A stretch of DNA of 48,868 nt from Methyloradius sp035460505 (lineage in GTDB: Bacteria > Pseudomonadota > Gammaproteobacteria > Burkholderiales > Methylophilaceae), in the NCBI GenBank assembly GCA_035460505.1, contig DATHWP010000122.1, forward strand, positions 1 to 48,868. The letters are read 5' to 3'. Position numbers and translations under genes: made by a program. Positions 35,072-44,557 of this stretch are shown piece by piece. Within the stretch, counting starts at the first letter, position 1; each line of letters opens with the position of its first letter. The notes under the pieces are model-generated. The model saw only the letters and a list, made by a program, of their open reading frames with translations, did no database searches and had not been told where the DNA came from.

Positions 35072-36703
35072 TCAAACAGAGACTGCATAACCAGGGATTG
35101 TCTGCTCGTTTACCTCGTCAATCTGGTCTGGCTCCAGAAACTGCTGTGCATATTGCAGGTAAATCTTATCGCGGATAAAAAGATCAAATAAATCTGGGTC
35201 TATATGATTATCAAGCTTCATCTTGCCAAGAATAAATAGCGACTCAGACAGGGTTTTTATTTTCTTGTAAGGTCGGTCACGTGAAGTCAGTGCCTCAAAA
35301 ATGTCAGCAATGCCCATAATGCGCGCTGGGACCGACATTTGCTCACGCGTCAAGCCACGCGGATAGCCTTTACCATCCATACGCTCGTGATGGCCGCCTG
35401 CATACTCTGGAACGCGCTGCAAATCTTTAGGATACGGCAATGATTCAAGCATATTGATGGTGACATCAATATGGTTATTGATTACCGTGCGCTCTTCATT
35501 AGTCAAAGTTCCGCGTGCGATATTCAGGTTATAGATTTCGTCTTCATTCAGGAACGGAATACGCTCACCTTCTGCAGAATAAAGTTCGTAGGCCCCGATA
35601 TTGATAACCCGTTGCTGGTCTTCAGGTGTCATGAATTCACCGCCCAGATTAGCGTTATGCAGAAACTCTCTATCTTCATCCAAGCCTTGCTTAAAGGCAT
35701 GTAGTTCAGACTCCAAGATATCAAAGTCAGCTGCTGCACCAGTTTTCAATAGTGCTAACTGTTTACGCAGCATTTCAGTTTCGGCTTGTTTCTTCAACAA
35801 CTCAAAACGCTGATCGACCAGATTGATACGGTCAAATATGCAGGAAAGTTTGGTGGGCTTATCCATCACTGATTCAGGCGTAGTCACTTTACCGCAATCA
35901 TGCAGCCAGGCGGCAATCCGTAACTCGTAGATTTCTTTTTCCGTCAGGTTGAATTCACGCAATGGGCCAACTTGGGTTTTGCATGCGGCATCAGCCAGCA
36001 TCATGGTCAACTCAGGCACTCGCTGGCAATGTCCGCCTGTATATGGAGACTTTTCATCAATCGCATCTGCAATCAGCTCAATGAAAGACTCAAACAGGTT
36101 TTTCAAGCCTTCGATCAAATTATGATTGGTCAGCGCTACCGCGGCCTGAGAGGCGAGGGATTCCACTAACTGCTGATTCTCAGCAGAAAATGGGACAATC
36201 TCGCTAGTCACAGGGTCAATGGCATTGATCAGTTGAAGCACGCCGATGATTTCATTCTCGTGATTCTTCATCGGAATGGTGAGGAATGATTTAGAGCGGT
36301 AGCCCATGCTCTGGTCAAATTTACGTGTACCAGAGAAATCGAAGCCATCGGCTTCATAAGCATCTTCAATATTTACGGTACGGTCATTGAGCACCGTATA
36401 GGCCGCCACCATATTGAGGTTGGGTGTGCCGTCTTCGAGATACAAGGGCAACGGTGGGAATGGAATATCCTTGCCTGTTGTACCTCCCATGACGATACCC
36501 AGTGTCATGGTACGCATAATCTCGAATTTGAGTCGGCGATCATCAGTCACGGTATAGAGCGTACCGCCATCTGCGTTAGTAATTTCTTTAGCGCCGAGCA
36601 ATATCATCTCAAGCAAACGCTTGTTGTTGCGTTCAGCAGATAGCGCGATGCCGATGGCGTTGAGTCGCTCTAATCGCTTAAGTAGCTCTTGCTGCTCAGT
36701 CAT
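35072..36703 (-). CDS. GAF domain HD-GYP phosphohydrolase
   Basis: 543 residues: a GAF sensor domain (about 20-190) and an HD-GYP domain (about 205-520), which in other proteins degrades cyclic di-GMP. The metal motif AAWLHDCGKVTTPE and the GYP segment HHERMDGKGYPRGL are intact, as is DIFEALTSRDRPYKK. Unusually, the two are about 170 residues apart instead of about 60. The extra stretch of some 110 residues (starting after KPTKLS, ending before GTLTNEE) is rich in Lys, Glu and Leu and looks helical. It lies 110 bases downstream of the FHA/PP2C/kinase genes on the same strand. Enzymatic activity is likely but not proven. Confidence 0.88.
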   Translation of the reverse strand: MTEQQELLKRLERLNAIGIALSAERNNKRLLEMILLGAKEITNADGGTLYTVTDDRRLKFEIMRTMTLGIVMGGTTGKDIPFPPLPLYLEDGTPNLNMVAAYTVLNDRTVNIEDAYEADGFDFSGTRKFDQSMGYRSKSFLTIPMKNHENEIIGVLQLINAIDPVTSEIVPFSAENQQLVESLASQAAVALTNHNLIEGLKNLFESFIELIADAIDEKSPYTGGHCQRVPELTMMLADAACKTQVGPLREFNLTEKEIYELRIAAWLHDCGKVTTPESVMDKPTKLSCIFDRINLVDQRFELLKKQAETEMLRKQLALLKTGAAADFDILESELHAFKQGLDEDREFLHNANLGGEFMTPEDQQRVINIGAYELYSAEGERIPFLNEDEIYNLNIARGTLTNEERTVINNHIDVTINMLESLPYPKDLQRVPEYAGGHHERMDGKGYPRGLTREQMSVPARIMGIADIFEALTSRDRPYKKIKTLSESLFILGKMKLDNHIDPDLFDLFIRDKIYLQYAQQFLEPDQIDEVNEQTIPGYAVSV

Positions 36704-36813
36704 TAGATTTCCAGAATAACTGTGAAATTACTATCGTCTTATTTTCGCGTGAAGACTTTAAGGTAAAGACAAGCAACCTTAATTAAAACTTGGATATCAA
36801 ATTCAGGGCACTA

Positions 36814-37533
36814 TCAAGCGGCGCCTAGATAGAACTCCATTTTCACACCTGCAATCTCGATAACATCATGATCACTCAAAGAGTGAGCCTGCGCCCCTAC
36901 TGATTGCCCATTAACCACAGGATGTGTTGCACCTTCCACATGGGTAATAAAGTAACCCTGAGGACGCTTGGTAATCACTGCCACCTGCACGCCAGGCTTA
37001 CCCAAAGTAGTCAGTGCCTTGTTAAGTACCAGTTCTTTACCTTGGCTCGGCCCATTCAATACCTGTACGCGACCAACAATAATGGCTGATTCAGCTGCAG
37101 GAGGAGGGGTGATAGGTGCTGCTGGGGCTGGAGCAGCAGGTGCGGCTTGAGGTTTGGCAGCCTCTTGCAGCGCAGCTGCTTTCATTGGCCGAATAATCAT
37201 AGTTTTTTCAAAATCATCTGAACCACCCAAGCCTGTGGGAATAGCTGACTCATTAATGTATTTGAGCTGATATTTACCGAACTCAATCAGGTCTGCATGC
37301 TGTAACACATGTTTTTTGATTGTTTTACCATTCACCAAGGTACCGTTGGTACTACCCAAATCTTCAAGGAAAGAGTCGTTCCCTATAGTGACAATCGTTG
37401 CATGCTCGCCACTAACCGCGAGGTTATCAATATGAATATCGTTAGTCGCACGCCTACCCACGGTGATTTTGTCCTTGTCTAGAGGAAATTCACCTAGAAA
37501 AGCCCCGTCCAGTGAAAAAATCAGCTTTGCCAT
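36814..37533 (-). CDS. Protein with two FHA domains
   Basis: 239-residue cytoplasmic protein. The N-terminal FHA domain (about 20-95) has ITVGRRATNDIHIDN, GEHATI and LGSTNGTLVNG, all phosphothreonine-pocket motifs. An Ala/Pro-rich linker (about 120-148) follows. A second, more divergent FHA-like domain (about 150-239) has LVLNKALTTLGKPG and HPVVNGQ but lacks the SxxH motif. It starts 11 bases after the PP2C gene, next to a Ser/Thr kinase. It should bind phosphothreonine sites made by that kinase. The linker contains an EKTMIIRP sequence, which may itself be phosphorylated. Confidence 0.88.
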   Translation of the reverse strand: MAKLIFSLDGAFLGEFPLDKDKITVGRRATNDIHIDNLAVSGEHATIVTIGNDSFLEDLGSTNGTLVNGKTIKKHVLQHADLIEFGKYQLKYINESAIPTGLGGSDDFEKTMIIRPMKAAALQEAAKPQAAPAAPAPAAPITPPPAAESAIIVGRVQVLNGPSQGKELVLNKALTTLGKPGVQVAVITKRPQGYFITHVEGATHPVVNGQSVGAQAHSLSDHDVIEIAGVKMEFYLGAA

Positions 37534-37544
37534 GTTTTACCTTA

Positions 37545-38369
37545 CTATTTTAACCAATTAAAAAAGTTGTTATACCATGTACGCTCAACGGGAAAAGGCT
37601 TCAGCACTTTTACCAGTATGACTGATATGTTGTCTTTACCACCGTTATCATTTGCCATCTGAATCAATTGATTAGCAGCCAGTTCGAGATTAGCACTTAA
37701 CGTGCCAAGCGTTTCACTAATTTCTTCATCTGGGACTAAATCGCTCAAACCATCAGAGCAAAGCAGGTAAATATCGTCTGGGAGCACGTCATGCTCATGC
37801 AATTCAAGCTCAACCTCTGGATCTATACCTAATGCACGCGTCACTAGGTTTTTGTTATTCGAAAACTTTGCCTGCTCTGGCGTAATCAACCCTGAATTCA
37901 GTTGCTCTTGTAGCAGCGAGTGATCTTCAGTGATTTGCACAAGCTCGCCTTGGCGCAGACGATACATACGCGAATCACCAATATGGCCTGCAAGGAGCTT
38001 ATTATTGGTAAACAAGCCAACCACCAAGGTGGTGCCCATACCAGCACATTGCGGCTGGCTTTGCGAAACGCTGTAAATAGACTCGTTAGCTTTAGCAACA
38101 GCATCAATCACCAACTGGCTTTCAGCCTGCATCTCCGAAACCGCATCGACAAGGCCTGGCTCTAACGTAATCATGCTTTCTTTGAGCTCAGCAACAATCG
38201 TCAGAGTGGCAATTTCACTGGCGACTTCGCCTGCTTTATAGCCGCCCATGCCATCAGCCAACACCACCAGACCAAGCTCAATATCGCTGGCAATCGTATC
38301 TTCGTTATGGTCTCGTCGCTGGCCTACATCGGTAAGGCGCACAATCTCTAAAAACTCCGTCATGTTCAT
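37545..38369 (-). CDS. PP2C-family Ser/Thr protein phosphatase
   Basis: 274-residue phosphatase. The metal-binding PP2C motifs are DVGQRRDHNEDTI, VVLADGMGGYKAGEVAS, AGHIGDSRMYRL, LLCSDGLSDLV and DNGGKDNISVILV. It probably removes phosphates placed by the adjacent kinase. It begins 3 bases after the kinase stop and is followed 11 bases later by the FHA gene, so all three are one translation unit. No membrane segment. Confidence 0.95.
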   Translation of the reverse strand: MNMTEFLEIVRLTDVGQRRDHNEDTIASDIELGLVVLADGMGGYKAGEVASEIATLTIVAELKESMITLEPGLVDAVSEMQAESQLVIDAVAKANESIYSVSQSQPQCAGMGTTLVVGLFTNNKLLAGHIGDSRMYRLRQGELVQITEDHSLLQEQLNSGLITPEQAKFSNNKNLVTRALGIDPEVELELHEHDVLPDDIYLLCSDGLSDLVPDEEISETLGTLSANLELAANQLIQMANDNGGKDNISVILVKVLKPFPVERTWYNNFFNWLK

Positions 38370-38372
38370 GAT

Positions 38373-40898
38373 TTAACCTGCCTCATTCATGCATTGACGA
38401 ATTTCTGCTGCAATTTCAGCACCGCGTGGATAACGCTTATCCATATCCTTATCCAACATCTTGTCAATGATGTCACTCAGGCATTGTGGCAATTCGGGGT
38501 TGAGGGTTTTAACGCTTTCATGTGGTTCATTGGCAATTTTATACATCAAGGCAGCCATTGAATCACCCTTGAATGGTAATTGCCCAGTGGCCATTTGGTA
38601 AAGCATCACACCCAGTGAGAACAAGTCTGACCGGCCATCTACCTTCTTGCCTGCCAATTGCTCTGGCGACATATAACTAGGTGTACCGAGCACCATGCCC
38701 GTTTTGGTTTTGGATGAATCGGTGATGCGCGCAATACCAAAGTCGGTCACTTTTACGCTACTGGTTTCAAGCTCATACATGATGTTGGCAGGCTTGATAT
38801 CGCGATGCACCACGTTTTGTGTATGCGCATAATCCAGGGCATCTGCAGTTTTAGCGACGATATCCATCACCTTCAATAAAGGCAGCAAATTGTCTGGCTT
38901 GGTATAAGGGGCAAGGTCTTTACCTTTGAGGAATTCCATCGCGATAAACGCCAGGTCATGCTCTTCACCCGCATCGTACATGGTCACGATATTGGGATGA
39001 TTCAGGCGGCCAGCCGTCTCAGCTTCGCGGAAGAAGCGCTCTTTTACTTCCTCCAGCTCATCCGGCTCAAACTCTTCTGCAAGCGCCATGGTTTTGATTG
39101 CGACTACACGACCAATTTTCGGGTCTTTGCCCAAATACACTACGCCCATTGCGCCCTTGCCCAGTTCTTTTTCGATCTGGTAACGACCAAGCATAGGCTT
39201 CTCTACACTGCCATCCTGCAAGATACTTGTGTTGGTACGACCACCACCAGCGCCGCCCAGAATGACTGTCTCAGCCATCGCCCGTGAACGTGACAAACGC
39301 TGTTCAAGGTCTTTATATTTGGGGTTGTACTCAGCCATGTAAGCGAATACATTTTCTGCTTTGTTGAACTGGCGCTTGCGCTCAAAATCCAGCGCCAAGC
39401 TATACAAGGCATCCATCACGCTTTCTTCCATCGGGCATTTACGCAGGCGATCAAACGCCATATCCAGCTGACCCTGGCTCTGGAACATCAGTGCAAGATT
39501 ACGATTGCTTTCGGCAGAATCAGCTTCAGATTTCTCTTTGCCGCGCTCTGTCATCAAGAAGCGTTTGGTGGTTAATAATGCATGACCAACCACTAGCAGC
39601 GTTGCAGGAATCATCAACTGCAACCAGAGCGCTTGCTGGGTCATCAGGTAGAAATGTGTAGCCACTAGCACAGCGAATAATGCTGCAGTAATGCCAGCCG
39701 CCATACCCGCTTTCAGTCGCGGTAAAAGTAAAACGAGATAAAGCGTAATTAAGAGCCACGCCGCCTTCTCAACCCAAAAGCCCCAGCTTGGCGCCACGAA
39801 AAAATCTTCATTCAAGATACTTGCAACTGAGTGGGCAAGCGTTTCAATCGGTGTCATGCTTGATGAGATTGGCGTGACTTGGCTATCGCCGATGCCACCT
39901 GCTGTTGCGCCGATTAAAACAATCTTGTCTTTGTATTTTTCGACTGGAATTTTGCCGCTGATAACATCGTAGAAAGAATCAATAGGGAAAGCGGCATGAC
40001 CATCATGATTAGCATAGAAAAAAGTATTCATTTGCAAAAAACCGTCAGTCGCAATATTGAGTTTGCCCAGTTTAATGCCTTGGCCGAGCTTTACCTGAAT
40101 GTCAGAATCTTTAAGATTCAGGTATTTGGCTGCGATTTGCAGTGATAGTGACGGATAGAATTGATCGTAATAAGCCAGTACCAGCGGCTCAGAACGAATA
40201 GCGCCATCAACATCTGGGTTTGCATTGAGGTGCCCAATTGCAGCCGCATTTTCACCGATGATAGCCACTGGTGATAATGCATTGATGGTAGGTAAAGGCA
40301 ACAATCCAGATTCTTCTGCGCCAACCTTATCGATAATTTTCGAGAGGCCATTTTTTAGCACATAGTCAGGTAAAGGTTTATCTGGGTTGCCACGAGGCTC
40401 GCCGACAACAAATGGCATCGCTATTACAACACTATCAGCCGCTTTGATGCTGGCGGCCAGTGTCGCATCTGTATTCAGATTGGCTTGCGCATCTTTGAGG
40501 ATGGAATTTAGTTCAGCGGATTGTGGCAAGGCCGAGATTTCAGGTGCATTGGCAACAACTTCAGCCAGCTTGTTGATATAGCTTAAGCCTGGGTCGATTT
40601 GTGGTTCTATGAAAAATACAGTATTACCAATGACCTTGGCATGCGCGCCTGCCAGCAGGTCTATCATTTTGGCATGTACTTCGCGTGACCAAGGCCAGCG
40701 ACCGATATTGGCGATACTCTGGTCATCAATCGCGATAATGGCGATTTTGTCACCTGGGCTTCGAGACGATGCCTCAACACCCAAGTCGTAAGCTTTACGC
40801 TCCAAGCTTTGTAAAATGGCGGAACCGCCAGCGAATAAGAACAGCAGGGAGATGACTAACCCCGCAAACCAATCAGATTTCCAGAAGGTCTTTTTCAA
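38373..40898 (-). CDS. CHASE2-domain receptor-like Ser/Thr protein kinase
   Basis: 841 residues. Order: one N-terminal helix (about 12-28), a periplasmic CHASE2 sensor (about 30-345), three close membrane helices (about 370-445), a helical linker with TPR-like LYSLALDFERKRQFNKAENVF, then a Hanks-type kinase (about 573-841). Kinase motifs are complete: GKGAMGVVYLGKD, VAIKTM (Lys), HRDIKPANIM, DFGIAR, GTPSYMSPEQLAG and DLFSLG. The start is TTG at 40898, backed by a strong AAGGGGAG 5 bases upstream. First gene of kinase-PP2C-FHA. The signal sensed by CHASE2 is unknown. Confidence 0.93.
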   Translation of the reverse strand: MKKTFWKSDWFAGLVISLLFLFAGGSAILQSLERKAYDLGVEASSRSPGDKIAIIAIDDQSIANIGRWPWSREVHAKMIDLLAGAHAKVIGNTVFFIEPQIDPGLSYINKLAEVVANAPEISALPQSAELNSILKDAQANLNTDATLAASIKAADSVVIAMPFVVGEPRGNPDKPLPDYVLKNGLSKIIDKVGAEESGLLPLPTINALSPVAIIGENAAAIGHLNANPDVDGAIRSEPLVLAYYDQFYPSLSLQIAAKYLNLKDSDIQVKLGQGIKLGKLNIATDGFLQMNTFFYANHDGHAAFPIDSFYDVISGKIPVEKYKDKIVLIGATAGGIGDSQVTPISSSMTPIETLAHSVASILNEDFFVAPSWGFWVEKAAWLLITLYLVLLLPRLKAGMAAGITAALFAVLVATHFYLMTQQALWLQLMIPATLLVVGHALLTTKRFLMTERGKEKSEADSAESNRNLALMFQSQGQLDMAFDRLRKCPMEESVMDALYSLALDFERKRQFNKAENVFAYMAEYNPKYKDLEQRLSRSRAMAETVILGGAGGGRTNTSILQDGSVEKPMLGRYQIEKELGKGAMGVVYLGKDPKIGRVVAIKTMALAEEFEPDELEEVKERFFREAETAGRLNHPNIVTMYDAGEEHDLAFIAMEFLKGKDLAPYTKPDNLLPLLKVMDIVAKTADALDYAHTQNVVHRDIKPANIMYELETSSVKVTDFGIARITDSSKTKTGMVLGTPSYMSPEQLAGKKVDGRSDLFSLGVMLYQMATGQLPFKGDSMAALMYKIANEPHESVKTLNPELPQCLSDIIDKMLDKDMDKRYPRGAEIAAEIRQCMNEAG

Positions 40899-40994
40899 AC
40901 CCGCTCCCCTTAAATGTACGCCCTAAAATATACAAAACGTATGCTGAAAAATACTATTGAACAGTTATTCTGCTTCTTACTTATTTATTCAATT

Positions 40995-41015
40995 GGCATC
41001 TGTTCATTAGATGCC
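40995..41015. other. Small hairpin in the AT-rich gap upstream of the kinase
   Basis: A perfect 7-bp stem GGCATCT/AGATGCC has a 7-base loop in the 214-base gap between nusB and the kinase gene. It has no clean T-tract on either side. It could be a weak nusB terminator or a regulatory site of the kinase operon. Confidence 0.35.
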
Positions 41016-41112
41016 TGATATTACACGCGATTTTTTTCAAAAAGAAGATATTGCACTAAAAGATACAATATTTTATTGTAATTCAAGCATTAACGAGGAT
41101 TCAGGATACCAA

Positions 41113-41598
41113 TTACCTGCCATTGTGCCTAAATTCGTCAGGGCGCGCGGCAGCAGCTAATTTATCGAGCACGCCATTCACATATTTGTGACCATCTGTA
41201 CCACCATATATTTTGGCGAGCTCAACACCCTCGTTAATTGCCACACGGTATGGAATGCTCGGGTCGAAAATCAGTTCATAGCCTGAAATGCACAATACGG
41301 CGTGCTCAACAGGGCTTAACTCTGCCAGCGGGCGATCAAGAAACTCCGATACCCTGTGGTCGAGTTCCTCGAGCTTTTCTGTCACGCCTTCAAGTAATTG
41401 ATGGAAATAAGCTTCATCCGCTTTTGCGAGATCAGGGTCGTCAGCGAGGTCAAGAAAGACATGACGAATCGGCGTCTGGTTAAGAAAACTGCGATACAAA
41501 CCTTTAAGTGCTAGTTCACGAGATTTACGACGGCTCTTGCTCGCCTGCTTGGGTTTTGCTGGCTTTGCGTCTGCTGCTTTTTTGTCTAGTTCACTCAT
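41113..41598 (-). CDS. nusB: Transcription antitermination protein NusB
   Basis: All-helical factor that works with NusE on boxA RNA in rRNA antitermination. 161 residues. The N-terminal Lys/Ala-rich tail (about 1-22) is followed by the core: SRKSRELALKGLYRSFL, LSPVEHAVLCISGYELIF, VAINEGVELAKIYGG and KYVNGVLDKLA. Its ATG overlaps the ribH stop (4 bases), the classic ribH-nusB coupling. Confidence 0.97.
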   Translation of the reverse strand: MSELDKKAADAKPAKPKQASKSRRKSRELALKGLYRSFLNQTPIRHVFLDLADDPDLAKADEAYFHQLLEGVTEKLEELDHRVSEFLDRPLAELSPVEHAVLCISGYELIFDPSIPYRVAINEGVELAKIYGGTDGHKYVNGVLDKLAAAARPDEFRHNGR

Positions 41599-42044
41599 AG
41601 CTGTTTCAACAGGTTAACCATTTCGATCACCACCGATGCGGCTTCTGCGCCTTTTATCGCCATGCGTTCAATGGCTTGCTCGTCGTTCTGTGTCGTCAGG
41701 ATTGCATTCGCCACTGGCACTGTAGTATTGAGTTGCACCTCTGAAATGCCGCGCGCAGACTCGTTTGACACCACTTCAAAATGGTAAGTCTCGCCGCGAA
41801 TAATCGCACCAAGCGCAATCAACCCGTCATATTCTTCGCTATCTGCCATCTGCTGCAACACTAATGGCGTTTCAAGCGCGCCTGGCACGGTTGCCAGCGT
41901 GATGTCATCTGCAGCAACACCCAGTTTGATCAACTCGGCCTCACATGCGGCCAACAGGCCTTCGCCGATTTCGCTGTTAAAGCGCGAAAGCACAATACCT
42001 ATGCGCAAACCATTACCATTTAAATCTTGGGGAATTTCTCTCAC
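41595..42044 (-). CDS. ribH: 6,7-dimethyl-8-ribityllumazine synthase
   Basis: Penultimate enzyme of riboflavin synthesis; joins the ribityl-aminouracil with dihydroxybutanone phosphate. 149 residues with the conserved IVLSRFN start, VPGALETPLVLQQ, ALGAIIRGETYHFEVVSNES and the catalytic His in that segment. It overlaps nusB by 4 bases. Confidence 0.97.
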   Translation of the reverse strand: MREIPQDLNGNGLRIGIVLSRFNSEIGEGLLAACEAELIKLGVAADDITLATVPGALETPLVLQQMADSEEYDGLIALGAIIRGETYHFEVVSNESARGISEVQLNTTVPVANAILTTQNDEQAIERMAIKGAEAASVVIEMVNLLKQL

Positions 42045-42149
42045 GTGTACTCCATTATTTACTTGATGCGCCCTTTTGCAGGCTGGATAGTTAATCCGAG
42101 AATAAGGCGAGATTATAGCCGACTGGGGAGTGCTTTGAAATGAAGCGAT

Positions 42150-42725
42150 TTATTGGTGTGATTGAGTGATTAATTCTTTATGGCGGAAACAATCAACGGA
42201 GTGGTCATTCACCATGCCAACCGCCTGCATATAGGCGTAACAAATCGTAGTGCCTACGAATTTGAATCCACGTTTTAACAAGTCTTTTGATAACTGATCT
42301 GAAATCACTGTTCTGGCAGGTAGCTGATCATGTGCTTGCCAATGATTCTGGATCGGCTTGCCATCGACAAAGCGCCAAAGATACGCATCAAAACTGCCAA
42401 ACTCGGCCTGCACTTCTAAAAAGTTTTGTGCATTATTAATCGTTGCCACGATCTTCAGGCGATTACGCACAATCCCTGCATCCATGAGTAAGGCCTGGCT
42501 TTTCTCATTAGTATATTGTGCGACTATTTCAGGCTGAAAATCATCAAACGCTAGTCGATAATGTTCGCGCTTTTTAAGGATAGTTGACCAGCTTAATCCA
42601 GCCTGCGCGCCCTCAAGAATCAAAAACTCAAACAGCTTGCGGTCATCATGTACAGGTACGCCCCACTCGGTATCGTGATAAGCAATATCAAGCGGGGATT
42701 TTGGCCAGGCACAGCGTAATATCAT
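42150..42725 (-). CDS. tag: DNA-3-methyladenine glycosylase I
   Basis: Base-excision enzyme that removes 3-methyladenine from alkylated DNA. 191 residues. Tag motifs: CAWPKSPLDIAYHDTEWG, GAQAGLSWSTILKKRE and GFKFVGTTICYAYMQAVGMV. Zinc ligands are the early Cys/His and the C-terminal NDHSVDCFRH. Its ATG directly follows the stop of the MFS gene (TAAATG), so it is co-transcribed with a transporter of unrelated function. Confidence 0.96.
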   Translation of the reverse strand: MILRCAWPKSPLDIAYHDTEWGVPVHDDRKLFEFLILEGAQAGLSWSTILKKREHYRLAFDDFQPEIVAQYTNEKSQALLMDAGIVRNRLKIVATINNAQNFLEVQAEFGSFDAYLWRFVDGKPIQNHWQAHDQLPARTVISDQLSKDLLKRGFKFVGTTICYAYMQAVGMVNDHSVDCFRHKELITQSHQ

Positions 42726-44384
42726 TTAATGAAAAAGTATCCAGGCTTTTTGCAAGGTACTCCAGATACCAAAGCTGATAGGAATCAGCACCAGTAGCCA
42801 CATGACGACCGCCACAGGCTTACCACCACCAGTGCTTGCCCCAGCTTCACCAGCCACGACTACTTTTTCATGGGCGATTTTCTTTTCTTCCGCCAACTCT
42901 TGCGCTGACATGAAGTATTTAGCAGCGACAGGTTTGACTAACAAGTTGGCGATAAAACCGACTATCAGCATGCCTGCAAGCACATAAAACACTGAAGAAT
43001 AAACCTGGTCGAATGGCACGCCTTTCTCAAGGCGCACATCGTGCATATAGTTGACGACTACTGGGCCGAGCACACCAGCTGTTGACCATGCAGTGAGCAG
43101 GCGACCATGAATCGCGCCAACAAACTGCGTACCGAACAAGTCGGCAAGGTAAGCCGGAATCGTCGCAAAACCGCCACCATACATTGAAGCAATAATGCAG
43201 ATACATGCCCCAAACAAGGCGAGCGACTTCGCTCCAGCGGCGAACGCAAGTGCCGTGTAGAGCACAGCACCGAGCACAAAGAAAATGAAGTAAGTCTGCT
43301 TGCGGCCAAGTTTGTCAGATGATGATGCCCAGGCAATACGCCCGAAAATATTGAATAATGAAATCAGCCCCACAAAACCAGCGCCTACTGCCGCGGCTGC
43401 CGCGGTCATGCCTTCATCTTTCTTAATGTCGGCAAAGCCAACGTCATGCTGACCAATCAGGGCGCCACCGAAAGTCTCCTGCAACATGGGTGCAGCGGCA
43501 CCGATAATACCGATACTCGCAGATACGTTCATGCACAGCACCAGCCATAACAACCAGAACTGTGGCGTGCGATGCGCGTTTTTAAGATGCACATGGTTTT
43601 GCGCAATCATGCTGTTACTGCTAGTCGCTGGTGGCGTCCAGTTAGCTGGTTTCCAGCCAGAAGGCGGCACGCGATAGCTGAGTGAGCCCAGCAACATAAA
43701 TGCAGTGTAGATCACCGCGAGTGATACAAATGTCTGCCAGATGCCCGCTGATCCTGGTGCAGAAAAATGCGCCATCAGCTTGGTAGCCAGTGGTGATCCT
43801 ATCATCGCACCACCGCCAAAACCCATGATGGCCATGCCAGTCGCCATGCCGCGTTTGTCTGGGAACCATTTAATCAGGGTAGATACTGGGGAGATATAGC
43901 CCAAGCCCAGACCAATGCCTCCGATCACGCCAGAACCTAGCCACATCATCCATAGCTGATGTACATATATACCGTATGCCGAGATTAGCAAACCGCCACA
44001 CCAGCACAAAGTAGAAACCAAGCCAGCCTTACGTGGGCCGGCACGCTCCAGCCACCCACCCCATAGTGCGGCAGAGCAGCCGAGCACAACAAAAAACAGG
44101 GTGTACATCCAGCCTAAGTCAAACTGCGTCCAGTTGCAGTCTGTAGCGGTCAAAGCCCTTAGTGTTCCCGCAAGCTTGTCGCCAAAAGTACTCGCACCAG
44201 CGGCACACGTAGCCAGCGCTTTACCATCGGCACCAAGCAGCACGTTGCCCAGCGGTTTCCAGAACACTGAAAAACCATAAGCCATACCGATACATAGGTG
44301 TAATGCTAACGCTGCTGGCGGAATCAACCAGCGATTAAAATTGGGGGATGCGGTGATGCGTTCTTTGGACAAAAATGATGCCAT
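42726..44384 (-). CDS. Oxalate/formate-antiporter (OFA) family MFS transporter
   Basis: About 552-residue major facilitator with 12 or more membrane helices. It starts NFNRWLIPPAALALHLCIGM and AYGFSVFWKPLG, typical of the OFA group (OxlT-like). The MFS loop motif appears in WLERAGPRKAGLV and KLGRKQTYF. An extra segment after helix 1 (about residues 50-85) and a soluble loop before the last helix (HEKVVVAGEAGAST) are present. I chose the ATG at 44384 because GGAGAGAG lies just upstream; the frame extends to a TTG at 44405. The substrate may be a small carboxylate; not shown. Confidence 0.88.
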   Translation of the reverse strand: MASFLSKERITASPNFNRWLIPPAALALHLCIGMAYGFSVFWKPLGNVLLGADGKALATCAAGASTFGDKLAGTLRALTATDCNWTQFDLGWMYTLFFVVLGCSAALWGGWLERAGPRKAGLVSTLCWCGGLLISAYGIYVHQLWMMWLGSGVIGGIGLGLGYISPVSTLIKWFPDKRGMATGMAIMGFGGGAMIGSPLATKLMAHFSAPGSAGIWQTFVSLAVIYTAFMLLGSLSYRVPPSGWKPANWTPPATSSNSMIAQNHVHLKNAHRTPQFWLLWLVLCMNVSASIGIIGAAAPMLQETFGGALIGQHDVGFADIKKDEGMTAAAAAVGAGFVGLISLFNIFGRIAWASSSDKLGRKQTYFIFFVLGAVLYTALAFAAGAKSLALFGACICIIASMYGGGFATIPAYLADLFGTQFVGAIHGRLLTAWSTAGVLGPVVVNYMHDVRLEKGVPFDQVYSSVFYVLAGMLIVGFIANLLVKPVAAKYFMSAQELAEEKKIAHEKVVVAGEAGASTGGGKPVAVVMWLLVLIPISFGIWSTLQKAWILFH

Positions 44385-44557
44385 TACTCTCTCCATTATG
44401 GGCAACCAAATTAAGTGAGTTGCCTTATTTTTTAGGGTTCGCGGTTCAAATCAGAATATTAGATTTAGCACTAATATTGAACACTTGTAACAGAATGTTA
44501 CCTGATGATAGCCAAATTAAATAGGCTAAAAAGCAATGACTTAAAAGCTTTTGCTCT

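Noticed and set aside
36814..40898. Kinase/PP2C/FHA trio as part of a type VI secretion locus
   Set aside because: No tss or imp structural genes are within the window on either side.
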